The notes beneath the pieces were generated by a model that was given only the letters and a program-made list of their open reading frames with translations, was not told the origin of the DNA and searched no databases. DNA of 13,855 nucleotides, taken from assembly GCA_003170575.1 (NCBI GenBank), contig PMZB01000219.1, positions 3,964-17,818 on the forward strand, given 5' to 3'. A program made the position numbers and the translations under genes. Positions 6,881-13,686 of the stretch are shown one piece after another; position 1 is the first letter of the stretch, and each line of letters starts with the position of its first letter. The DNA is from Chlamydiia bacterium. GTDB taxonomy: Bacteria; Chlamydiota; Chlamydiia; Chlamydiales; FEN-1388.

Positions 6881-8649
6881 GATTTATTATTAATTCCCAT
6901 CAAAAACTCATGCGCCTTTTTTTGCGGCACATGCTTCCAGAGGGCATGAGCAGGTGCAAGCCGAGCCAACAAAACAAGGCGGTTTCTGTCAGCCAGAGCC
7001 TTGCCTTGCACCAAGTTGAAAGCTGCTGCAAGGCTTGTCCTCGATCCATCCCCCAATGCCCATAAAAGTGCGCTATTGATTTGGGCTCCTCGATCCACAC
7101 TTTCCTTGCATGCACAGGTAGTAAGCCCAACACCTGGGGCAGGAGCGCTTTTCAATTGCCAATAGCGTATGAGGCCCAAAACAACTAACTCTCTAAACGC
7201 AGCTTTCTTTTCCCAATTCTCTATCCTTTTTTGCTCATCCGGTGACAAGGGGGTAGAGGGCCGCGGCAGCCGATTACGCAGAACAGAGGCAATCTTTTTG
7301 AACACATGAGGCATTTTGTTCAATTGCGCACGTATTCTTGGAATGGCCTTTTCAGCAGCTTTTTGTACTCTTTCTTCTTCGTGAAGAGGAAAAGCAGAAA
7401 CTTTTCCCGCACCAATCCCCGAAACAGTCTTTTTGGCATCTTGAATTATATCATGCAGATCCCTCTTCCAACCTCCAGGAGGCATAGGAAAACGATATCT
7501 TTTATCAGTAAGGATTTGATTATACATCTCATCTGCATACTTGTCGGTTAACCCTTTTTCCCCATGCTCAATTTTTTGCCGAGTAATTTCCTCTTCATCT
7601 TTTCCATGAACACCATCCAGAAAAAAAGGAGAGTCTAATGAAAGAGTAAGGCCTGTGAATGTGCCGCGGAATTCATCATTCAAATTCATGATCGCATGAG
7701 CTCTTGCACCCTCATTATACTTCTCTAAGTTTTGAAAACTTGTGTACGTCCAGTGAGTGTATGGATATGGATCTTTTTTAAGTACTTCCTCAAGCATCTC
7801 CCCTCTGTTATGAAGCGCCTGCAAAAGGGCTTTTGCTTCTGGCGCTACCTCATCCCCAACAGTTGGAGAAGCAGCAAAAATCGTTCTTAAGATACTCGTC
7901 TTCCCATTTCGAGAAATTTTCTCCTCAGAGATAGATCCAGGATAGTTTTCCTCATCCATTCTTGGATCATATTTTCCTAACCCAGGTATAAGTTTTTCAG
8001 CTTTGAGGGCTGTTAAGGCACATTTTGTAAATTTTGTAACATAGCCAATTGTGGAATCATTTTTGATCAGTTCGTGTTCTTTTTGCCCTCTATCGCGCGC
8101 CTCTAACACTTGAGTGCCAAAATGAGCTGCTGTAATATCTTTCTCAGGCATAAGCGAAGATCCGATTTGCTGAAAAGTATCTAATGGTCTGTAATCGATA
8201 AAGGACGCAAGCACCAGCCTATGAATGTATTTGATAGCTGGGATGGATTCACGAGTGCGATCATCTTGATATTTTTTTGATGTCACTGCATCTCTTATAA
8301 GCTTGAGCGCTTGCTTATTGGCCGCTCCAAAATCGGCCTGTGGTGTCTTCAGCAACGTATGTAACTCAAAAAGCGTGGAATAAAAATCATTATCCGTTTT
8401 ATCTGGGATTTTCTTAAATATACCTTCAGCATCCTTTGAAGCCTGCACAAGAACTTCAAAAACTTGCTTCCTCTGTTCTTGTTTAACATCCTGGATGAGA
8501 GTATATCCTGTACGCGGCATTTGCGTAGGAAGAGAAGGCTTGGGAGACCCTTTTTGAAATATAGAAAAAAGAGTTTTCCCTTTAGCCTTGATGGCACCTA
8601 ATGGATGAACCATCCCTCCGGGTAATATAGGACCAACTGATGAACTCAT
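6877..8649 (-). CDS. Unrecognised ~600-residue protein with C-terminal CX5R motif (paralog B)
   Basis: The 590-residue product has no signal peptide or membrane helix and belongs to no family I recognise. It is clearly paralogous to the gene just upstream over its whole length. The best-conserved blocks are residues about 45-80 (MPRTGYTLIQD, SKDAEGIF), 255-350 (SPTVGD, YPYTHWTYTSFQNL, RAHAIM, FTGLTLSL) and 475-580. The last block contains TTCACKESVDRGAQ with C514 and R520, a Cys-X5-Arg arrangement preceded by Asp519 and resembling the SopB/IpgD-type phosphatase loop CKSGKDR. A phosphoinositide or protein phosphatase exported to the host is a possible role, by inference only, since the loop glycine is absent. 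A weak ribosome site (TAGGT) lies about 6 nt before the ATG. It is 23 bp after paralog A, so co-transcribed. Confidence 0.7.
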   Translation of the reverse strand: MSSSVGPILPGGMVHPLGAIKAKGKTLFSIFQKGSPKPSLPTQMPRTGYTLIQDVKQEQRKQVFEVLVQASKDAEGIFKKIPDKTDNDFYSTLFELHTLLKTPQADFGAANKQALKLIRDAVTSKKYQDDRTRESIPAIKYIHRLVLASFIDYRPLDTFQQIGSSLMPEKDITAAHFGTQVLEARDRGQKEHELIKNDSTIGYVTKFTKCALTALKAEKLIPGLGKYDPRMDEENYPGSISEEKISRNGKTSILRTIFAASPTVGDEVAPEAKALLQALHNRGEMLEEVLKKDPYPYTHWTYTSFQNLEKYNEGARAHAIMNLNDEFRGTFTGLTLSLDSPFFLDGVHGKDEEEITRQKIEHGEKGLTDKYADEMYNQILTDKRYRFPMPPGGWKRDLHDIIQDAKKTVSGIGAGKVSAFPLHEEERVQKAAEKAIPRIRAQLNKMPHVFKKIASVLRNRLPRPSTPLSPDEQKRIENWEKKAAFRELVVLGLIRYWQLKSAPAPGVGLTTCACKESVDRGAQINSALLWALGDGSRTSLAAAFNLVQGKALADRNRLVLLARLAPAHALWKHVPQKKAHEFLMGINNKS

Positions 8650-8672
8650 GCTTACCTACATAAATAGTGCCT

Positions 8673-10505
8673 TCACAATAAGTGAAACGATCTTTCGTTG
8701 GTTGATAGAATTCCCATCAAAAACGTATGAACCTCTTCTTGGGGCACATGCTTCCAAAGAGCATGAGCAGGTGCAAGACGGACTAACAAGATGAGCCGAT
8801 ATCTATTAGTCAAAGCTCGTCCTTGAACCAGGTTGAAGGCAGCATCAAGGGTTTCAGGAGTTTTATCTCCCAAAGCCCATAAAAGCGCGCTATTGACTTG
8901 CGCTCCTCTATCCACTTCCTCCTTACACGCACAGGTTGTAAGCTCATCTCCTTTTGGGGATATGCTTTGCAGTTGCCAATAGCGAATAAGGCCCAAAACA
9001 ACCAATTCTCTGAACGCAGCTTTCTTTTCCCAATTCTCTATCCTTTTTTGCTCCTCCTCCGATAAAGGGGAAGAAGACCAAGGCACTCTATCAAATAAAA
9101 CAGAAACAACCTTTTTGTACAGCCGAACTATTGGATCAAACAAAAGCGAGGTCATTTTTTTGAACACATGAGAGCTTTTGCCTGCTTGAATCTCGGTTTG
9201 CTGAAACGCTCTTCCGGCGGCTTGTTCAATTTTCCCTTCTTTAGATGCCGCAGCTTCCAAAACCACATTCTTTGCCTTAAGTATTATATCGTGAAGCTGC
9301 TCTGCCCACTCTTTCGGAGGTCTTGGAAAAAGGTACCTTGGATCTGAAAGGATGTGTTGATACATCCTCTCCGCATACTCGTCAGTTAACTCTTGTTCTC
9401 CATGCTCTATTTTCTGCCGGGTGAATTTCTCTTCATCTCGTGCATTCACTCCATCCAGAAAAAATTCAGATTGTAATGAAAGAGTAAGGCCTGTAAATGC
9501 TTCAGGAAACTCTTTTTGCAAATCCATGATCGCATGAGCTCTTTTCCCTTCATTATGCGCCGCTAAGTTCTGAAAGTTTGTGTATGTCCAGTGAGTGTAT
9601 GGATAAGGCTCGTTTTGCCAGTCTTCATCAATCATCCCTCTTCTATTTTCAAGCGCCTGCAAAAGAGCTCTTGCTTCCGGAGCTATGCAATCCCCAACAG
9701 TTGGAGAGGCAGTTATAACTGTTCTTAATTTGACTTTCCTCCCATTTCGGGAAATTTCTTCTTCAAAAATGGATCCAGGATAGTTTTCCTCTTCCATTCG
9801 AGGATCATACGTTCCTAGCAAAGAAAGAATTTTTTCACCTTTGAGTGTACTAAGAACGCATTTTGTAAATCTTGCGATATACTCAACCGTACAGTCATTT
9901 TTTATCAGTTTGTGCTGCTTTTGGGCTCTATCCCGTCCTTCAACCACTTGAGTGCCAAATGCATCAGCTGTAAAGCCTTCCTCCGGCCTAAGTAAGGCCC
10001 CGATTTCTTGAAACGATCGTAAGGGTTTGTAATCGATAAAACATGCCAACACTAGTCTATGAAGGTATTTGATCTCCGGATTGGCTTCCTCAGTGCAATG
10101 GTCATGATATTCTTTTGATGTCACTGAAGACCTGATAAGCCTGAGGGCCAGATCATTGGCAGCCTGAAAATTGGTCGGTTTTGTTTTAAGCAACTCATGC
10201 AACTCGACAAGAGAGGAATAAAAACCACTCTCTTTTGCACCTGTGATCTTCCGGAATATCCCTTCAGCGTCCTTTGAAGCATTGGCAAGAGCAGCAAAAA
10301 CTTGCTCTCTTTGGGTTTGCTTAGCGTCCTGTATGAGAGCATATCCTCTACGCGGCATCTCTGACGAAGCAAAGGTTTTTTGAAAAGCCTTCTGAACTAT
10401 AGACCAAAAAGTTTGACGCCCTGCCTGTATGGTATCTAAGGGATGATGTATCCATTCTGAAAGTGTGGAACCAACTGGAGAGCTCATGCTGACATTCGTA
10501 TACAT
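8673..10505 (-). CDS. Unrecognised ~600-residue protein with C-terminal CX5R motif (paralog A)
   Basis: The 610-residue soluble protein is the first gene of the minus-strand pair. By eye about 60% of aligned residues match paralog B, with no large gap except an extra 15-residue repeat unit near residues 447-476. Its C-terminal block holds TTCACKEEVDRGAQ with C527 and R533, so both paralogs keep the Cys and Arg of the CX5R signature as well as the preceding Cys and Asp. No secretion signal is visible at the N-terminus, which would suit type III effectors (these carry no cleaved signal peptide), but export is not shown. The ATG at 10505 has AGGGGG about 8 nt upstream. The alternative internal ATG at 10487 would align exactly with the start of paralog B but has no ribosome site. 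The tandem arrangement points to a gene duplication in place. Confidence 0.7.
   Translation of the reverse strand: MYTNVSMSSPVGSTLSEWIHHPLDTIQAGRQTFWSIVQKAFQKTFASSEMPRRGYALIQDAKQTQREQVFAALANASKDAEGIFRKITGAKESGFYSSLVELHELLKTKPTNFQAANDLALRLIRSSVTSKEYHDHCTEEANPEIKYLHRLVLACFIDYKPLRSFQEIGALLRPEEGFTADAFGTQVVEGRDRAQKQHKLIKNDCTVEYIARFTKCVLSTLKGEKILSLLGTYDPRMEEENYPGSIFEEEISRNGRKVKLRTVITASPTVGDCIAPEARALLQALENRRGMIDEDWQNEPYPYTHWTYTNFQNLAAHNEGKRAHAIMDLQKEFPEAFTGLTLSLQSEFFLDGVNARDEEKFTRQKIEHGEQELTDEYAERMYQHILSDPRYLFPRPPKEWAEQLHDIILKAKNVVLEAAASKEGKIEQAAGRAFQQTEIQAGKSSHVFKKMTSLLFDPIVRLYKKVVSVLFDRVPWSSSPLSEEEQKRIENWEKKAAFRELVVLGLIRYWQLQSISPKGDELTTCACKEEVDRGAQVNSALLWALGDKTPETLDAAFNLVQGRALTNRYRLILLVRLAPAHALWKHVPQEEVHTFLMGILSTNERSFHLL
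9075..9164 (-). repeat. 45-bp tandem duplication inside paralog A
   Basis: Two consecutive 45-bp units (9164-9120 and 9119-9075 on the minus strand) encode FKKMTSLLFDPIVRL and YKKVVSVLFDRVPWS. Paralog B has only one such unit (FKKIASVLRNRLPRP). The duplication keeps the frame and has diverged, so it is old rather than an assembly error. Confidence 0.6.
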
Positions 10506-10617
10506 TTTTTTTGCCCCCTATAACAAAACTTATATTTTAACGCTCTGTCTAAATTTCAGTTGAAAAAGTGACATAACCTTATGCACTTTTTGCGTACAAA
10601 CAAAAAACTGATCACAA

Positions 10618-10684
10618 TTTTTTTACCAGTAGAGTAGGGAAGGCAGAGCCTTCCCTACTCTACTGATCTCTGTGGTAAAAAAAA
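10618..10684. repeat. 67-bp palindrome with 17-bp perfect inner stem and A/T outer arms
   Basis: Bases 10628-10644 pair perfectly with 10648-10664 around a 3-nt loop. The outer arms TTTTTTTACCA (10618-10628) and TGGTAAAAAAA (10673-10683) are also complementary, with the spacer 10665-10672 bulged out. It lies in the 262-bp gap between rlmN and paralog A, both read on the minus strand. Neither strand has a T run directly after the inner stem, so it is not a standard intrinsic terminator, although it could end rlmN transcription in a non-canonical way. It could also be a remnant of a small mobile element or a protein-binding site. The rest of the gap is AT-rich with no clear gene. Confidence 0.6.
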
Positions 10685-10767
10685 TTACAACCCCTTACTT
10701 AACGGACATGTAAGAGCACATCTGCCTTTATCTGCATGTGTGAATTTTATAAAACCCTGAAATCGTA

Positions 10768-11790
10768 TCACCCCTTTTGAAGCTGGCCGCACGCAGCATT
10801 TATGGATGTGCCTTTAGGCCCTCTACGAAGCGTACGAAACCCATTTTCTCGCAACCGTTGTGTAAATGCTGCAATAACATGCTCCCCAGGGGGTTCAAAG
10901 GGCGCTTGTGCAAAACGATTGAATGGGATGATATTTATCTTCACAGGCAGGCCTTCAAGAAAGAAGCTAAGGGCATCTGCTTGTTCAAGACCATCATTGA
11001 TGTCCTTTAATAAAACATAGGAAATAAGCACTTCCTTTTTCGCGGCTTCGCAGTATGCGTTTAAAGCCTGTTTCAGCTTTATCAAGGGCTCGTTCTTTCT
11101 TAATGGCATCAAGAGCGCCCTGATCTCATCACTTGCAGCATTCAGCGATACTGCAAGGTTTGGCGCAGGGCCCGTTCTTTTCGCCAAGCTCAAGATTCCT
11201 GGAATATCTCCACTCGTAGAAATTGTGATATGTTTCATGCCTATATTAAACCCAAAAGGGTCTGAAAACACATTCACAGCCTGTAAAGCTGCTTGCGCAT
11301 TGTCAAAAAACTCTCCCATGCCCATAAACACGATATTTTTCACATCTTTTTTCAACATATGCCGCGCCACATATAGCTGCTGCACAATCTCAGCACAAGA
11401 AAGATTTCGAACTAATCCTTGCCGCCCTGTGCAACAAAACCGGCATCCCATCCGGCACCCTATCTGCGATGAAACACATAAAGTGAGCCCATGCTGCATC
11501 CTCATGAGCACAGATTCAATCAGATGCTGGTCTCCAGTCTTGAGAGCAAATCGAAGAGTCCCATCATCCTCCCCGACAACTATATACGGCAAAACTTGCA
11601 CATTCATGCAAGCAACCATTTCCTGAAATAGATGTGGGGCATTTTTGAAGGAGGGAAGATCCTTTGGAATTACCCCTTTGCGAATAAAGCTTGAATAAAG
11701 AGCTTGTGTTTGCTGAAGCCCTCGGCCACACTGCGAAAAAAGAAGCTCAGCAAATTCCTTCGAGGTATAGGAAAATGGAGAAATGTTCAT
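10768..11790 (-). CDS. rlmN: Radical-SAM rRNA/tRNA adenine-C2 methyltransferase, RlmN family (divergent)
   Basis: RlmN makes 2-methyladenosine at A2503 of 23S rRNA and, in E. coli, at A37 of some tRNAs. The 340-residue product has the radical-SAM cluster cysteines C112-X3-C116-X2-C119 (GCRMGCRFCCTGRQG) and both methyl-transfer cysteines, C105 (LTLCVSSQ; E. coli C118) and C334 (INAACGQL; E. coli C355). Two usually fixed motifs differ: GMGEP reads GMGEF, and SLHA reads SLNA. This suggests a divergent second paralog, as some chlamydia-like bacteria carry two rlmN genes. The ATG at 11790 fits the family N-terminus. The frame extends to an ATG at 11817, but that lies inside tRNA-Arg and is rejected. 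No ribosome site precedes 11790 at normal spacing, because the base before it is the tRNA 3' end. A shared transcript with the tRNA is likely. Confidence 0.85.
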   Translation of the reverse strand: MNISPFSYTSKEFAELLFSQCGRGLQQTQALYSSFIRKGVIPKDLPSFKNAPHLFQEMVACMNVQVLPYIVVGEDDGTLRFALKTGDQHLIESVLMRMQHGLTLCVSSQIGCRMGCRFCCTGRQGLVRNLSCAEIVQQLYVARHMLKKDVKNIVFMGMGEFFDNAQAALQAVNVFSDPFGFNIGMKHITISTSGDIPGILSLAKRTGPAPNLAVSLNAASDEIRALLMPLRKNEPLIKLKQALNAYCEAAKKEVLISYVLLKDINDGLEQADALSFFLEGLPVKINIIPFNRFAQAPFEPPGEHVIAAFTQRLRENGFRTLRRGPKGTSINAACGQLQKG

Positions 11791-11864
11791 CGCACCGAAG
11801 AGGGCTCGAACCTCCAACCACCTGGTTCGAAGCCAGGTACTCTATCCTATTGAGCTATCGGTGC
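11791..11864 (-). tRNA. tRNA-Arg (anticodon UCG)
   Basis: A full cloverleaf reads on the minus strand: acceptor GCACCGA pairing with TCGGTGC, a D arm TAGCTCAATAGGATAGAGTA, an anticodon stem CCTGG/CCAGG with loop CTTCGAA (anticodon TCG, A37), and a T arm GGAGG-TTCGAGC-CCTCT. The discriminator is G and CCA is not encoded. It decodes CGA. The rlmN start codon begins at the very next base downstream. Confidence 0.95.
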
Positions 11865-11872
11865 ATTAAGGG

Positions 11873-11901
11873 ATCGTACAGGAATAACTTTTACAGTTCT
11901 A
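11873..11901 (-). promoter_or_regulatory. Candidate promoter of tRNA-Arg/rlmN in the left inverted-repeat arm
   Basis: Reading outward on the minus strand, TAGAAC (complement of 11896-11901) and TACGAT (complement of 11873-11878) are 17 bp apart, with weak (three of six) and moderate (four of six) consensus matches. Transcription would start within a few bases of the tRNA 5' end at 11864. No other candidate is closer to the tRNA. Confidence 0.35.
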
Positions 11902-12001
11902 GAGGGAAAAATCGATTCATCTCACTTACGATTTTTCCTCACAGGTATCTATTGATACGAGCTTCGGAAAAATCGTCAAGATCTGAACCGTTTTTCTCCT
12001 C

Positions 12002-12030
12002 TAGAACTGTAAAAGTTATTCCTGTACGAT
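12002..12030 (+). promoter_or_regulatory. Same candidate promoter in the right arm, facing recO
   Basis: Because the arms are identical, the TAGAAC-17 bp-TACGAT pair is repeated here pointing toward recO, giving a leader of about 50 nt before the ATG at 12089. This is inferred from weak consensus matches. Confidence 0.3.
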
Positions 12031-12088
12031 CCCTAAGAAGAGAATATGTTATCATCATTCGATTGTTTTTAGAAATCAGGGATTTTAG

Positions 12089-12682
12089 ATGACTACCCTA
12101 CATGCCATTGTTTTACGGTCCTCGCTTGCTCGGGGAGGGATGGTGATAGCGCCCTCCTTCACAGATACGCATGGACGGATTTCCATTGCTCTTTATACGC
12201 ATGGATCAACGACCCTTACTCCTTTTTCCCTTATTGAAGCAGAGCTCTCTCGCATTGATGGGGACTTTGCTCTAGCCAAACGCGTGTCCGTTCTGGACAC
12301 CTACGCTCAAGCCAGAATGGCCCCAGATGGGGCAAAGGCGCTTCTTTTTTTGCGGGCGGTTCTTGAGCACTGTCTTCCTCAGGCAGCTCCTGCAAAAGCT
12401 GCATGGGAGGTCGCAACTTCGCTTCTCACCTGCCTCCCCTCTTTCAAGGACTGGAAAACAGCGCCCTTTTTATTGGCCGCACTCTTTTTTGAGCAGGAGG
12501 GTGTTTCAAAAGAAACACTTCATTCTTCAAAAATTTCTGACAAAGCAAAGGAAATTGCTCAACATGCTTTTTCTGCCGAAAAAGCAGACTGGGTAAACCT
12601 TATAATCCCGGAAGACCTGTTCCAGGCAACTCTTGAACTTGTTGGGATAGACATAACAAAGATTGCGAAAGGGGGGACTTGA
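12089..12682 (+). CDS. recO: RecO-like recombination mediator (short)
   Basis: RecO loads RecA onto SSB-coated single-stranded DNA in the RecFOR repair pathway. The 197-residue product has the RecO N-terminal OB-fold pattern (AIVLRSS...FTDTHGRISIALYTHG...PFSLIEAELSRIDGDFALAKRVSVLDTY, residues about 5-72) and then helices resembling the RecO C-terminal domain (ALLFLRAVLEHCLP, APFLLAALFFEQEGV). It is some 40 residues shorter than typical RecO, and no zinc-binding Cys pairs are visible. Its last codons and stop (12664-12682) run through the antisense of tRNA-Leu. AGGGA (12078-12082) is a good ribosome site, 6 nt before the ATG. The match is by pattern only, so divergence is high and the name is tentative. 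Confidence 0.6.
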   Translation: MTTLHAIVLRSSLARGGMVIAPSFTDTHGRISIALYTHGSTTLTPFSLIEAELSRIDGDFALAKRVSVLDTYAQARMAPDGAKALLFLRAVLEHCLPQAAPAKAAWEVATSLLTCLPSFKDWKTAPFLLAALFFEQEGVSKETLHSSKISDKAKEIAQHAFSAEKADWVNLIIPEDLFQATLELVGIDITKIAKGGT

Positions 12683-12746
12683 ACCCCCACGAGGAAACCT
12701 CACTACCACCTCAAAGTAGCGCGTATACCAATTCCGCCACTTTCGC
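12664..12746 (-). tRNA. tRNA-Leu (anticodon GAG)
   Basis: A class II tRNA on the minus strand: acceptor GCGAAAG/CTTTCGC, discriminator A, anticodon stem CTACT/GGTAG around loop TTGAGGT (anticodon GAG), a long variable arm (TGAGGTTTCCTCG) and a T arm GGGGG-TTCAAGT-CCCCC. CCA is not encoded. It reads CUC and CUU. Its 3' end overlaps the recO coding end by 19 bp on the opposite strand. Confidence 0.95.
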
Positions 12747-12762
12747 AAAGAAAGGAAAGTGA

Positions 12763-12792
12763 ATAATACCCACTCATAAGGTTTGTGAGCAA
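12763..12792 (-). promoter_or_regulatory. Candidate promoter of tRNA-Leu
   Basis: TTGCTC (complement of 12787-12792) and TATTAT (complement of 12763-12768, five of six consensus bases) are separated by 18 bp on the minus strand. Transcription would start about 8-10 nt before the mature tRNA 5' end at 12746, a usual distance. Confidence 0.45.
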
Positions 12793-12873
12793 TGGAAAAG
12801 ATAACTGGAAAAAAATGCTATATACTGATATCTTTTGTTAAAAAGGGAGTCTTTTAGACAATAACGATTTTTT

Positions 12874-13686
12874 ATGGAATTAGAAACAGAAAAAACACAA
12901 CGTTGCATTTCATATGCAACAGCAGTTACGTATCCAATCAAAGACCTTGCTCGTGCTTTCAGAGAAAACCACACTGTCACGATGATTCGGGATGTGGCTT
13001 ATGTCAGCTTTAAGGGAGACAAGGAAGAGCTGGAGAGAGGAGCGTTCCTTTTTCCCTACGGTGTAGCTGTTATGTGGGGGTTAACTGCAGAGGAAGAGGT
13101 TGCGGCTCTTGCCACCATTCGCTCTCTGGAAGAAGGAGCATATGAGACCCGAGAGAAAGAGATATTAGGCTATTCATATGGAAAAACAGCTTCTGTTGCT
13201 GATGATGTAATCTCTCTCCCTTCCACTGATCTTACAATAAAACTTGCCTTTTCACATGGCCTTGCTCAATCTATAAAGCTTTGTGTATTTGAGGGCATTG
13301 TCAAAAAAACGATCGATACAACACGCACCCTTCCCGAACAGCTTGCTCGATTTGGCAAAATCCCTCTTTCTCGCAAGGAAATTCGCAAAAAAATGGGAGA
13401 GCTCTTTATTGAGAGAAGCTCTATCAATCTTCACTTTGACGTGCTGGACGTTCCTGAATATTTTTGGGAAAACTCCGACCTTGAACCCATCTACATGCTG
13501 ATTGCAAGTCATCTTGAGCTTGAAACCCGCGTCGAGATTTTGAATCAGCGTCTAGACGTGATCCACGACCTCTTTGAAATGCTCGGCAATGAGCTCAACC
13601 ACCAGCATTCAAGCCGCTTAGAGTGGACAATCATCCTGCTCATCGTTTTTGAAGTCATCATCTCTCTTATGCATGAATTTGTATGA
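12874..13686 (+). CDS. DUF155 / RMD1-RMND1 family membrane-anchored protein
   Basis: The 270-residue product matches the DUF155 (RMD1/Sif2/RMND1) family: an N-terminal mixed domain with [18 protein letters not shown] (about 58-75), a central helical part ([17 protein letters not shown]), and a C-terminal segment [47 protein letters not shown] (about 190-237), followed by one membrane helix near 250-266. In eukaryotes RMND1 is a mitochondrial inner-membrane protein needed for mitochondrial translation; the bacterial role is unknown. No strong ribosome site precedes the ATG, though a GGGAG lies about 25 nt upstream, and a TATACT (12821-12826) could be part of a promoter. The stop overlaps the yidD start by 4 bp (ATGA), so the two membrane-related genes are coupled. 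Confidence 0.85.
   Translation: MELETEKTQRCISYATAVTYPIKDLARAFRENHTVTMIRDVAYVSFKGDKEELERGAFLFPYGVAVMWGLTAEEEVAALATIRSLEEGAYETREKEILGYSYGKTASVADDVISLPSTDLTIKLAFSHGLAQSIKLCVFEGIVKKTIDTTRTLPEQLARFGKIPLSRKEIRKKMGELFIERSSINLHFDVLDVPEYFWENSDLEPIYMLIASHLELETRVEILNQRLDVIHDLFEMLGNELNHQHSSRLEWTIILLIVFEVIISLMHEFV

Larger units (their letters stand above)
11869..12034. repeat. 166-bp element with 37-bp perfect terminal inverted repeats (MITE-like)
   Basis: The arms 11869-11905 and 11998-12034 are exact reverse complements over 37 bp and enclose a 92-bp centre. The centre holds a further hairpin (GGAAAAATCG at 11905-11914 against its complement at 11929-11938) and a third copy of that decamer at 11966-11975. 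If the ends are taken as GGG...CCC, both sides are flanked by TAA (11867-11869 and 12034-12036), a possible 3-bp target duplication. No open frame is supported inside. It fills the gap between tRNA-Arg and the divergent recO. It may be a miniature transposable element, or an inverted duplication carrying a shared promoter. Confidence 0.7.

Noticed and set aside
10618..10684. Calling the long palindrome an intrinsic terminator
   Set aside because: After the inner stem the plus strand reads GATCTCTG and the minus strand GGTAAAAA, so neither gives the required T run.
11791..11817. Longer rlmN start at 11817
   Set aside because: It lies in the T arm of tRNA-Arg, and the extra residues (MEVRALFGA) have no counterpart in the family.
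11691..12092. Plus-strand open frame of 133 residues spanning tRNA-Arg and the inverted repeat
   Set aside because: It crosses a tRNA gene in antisense and both repeat arms; the translation has no recognisable character.
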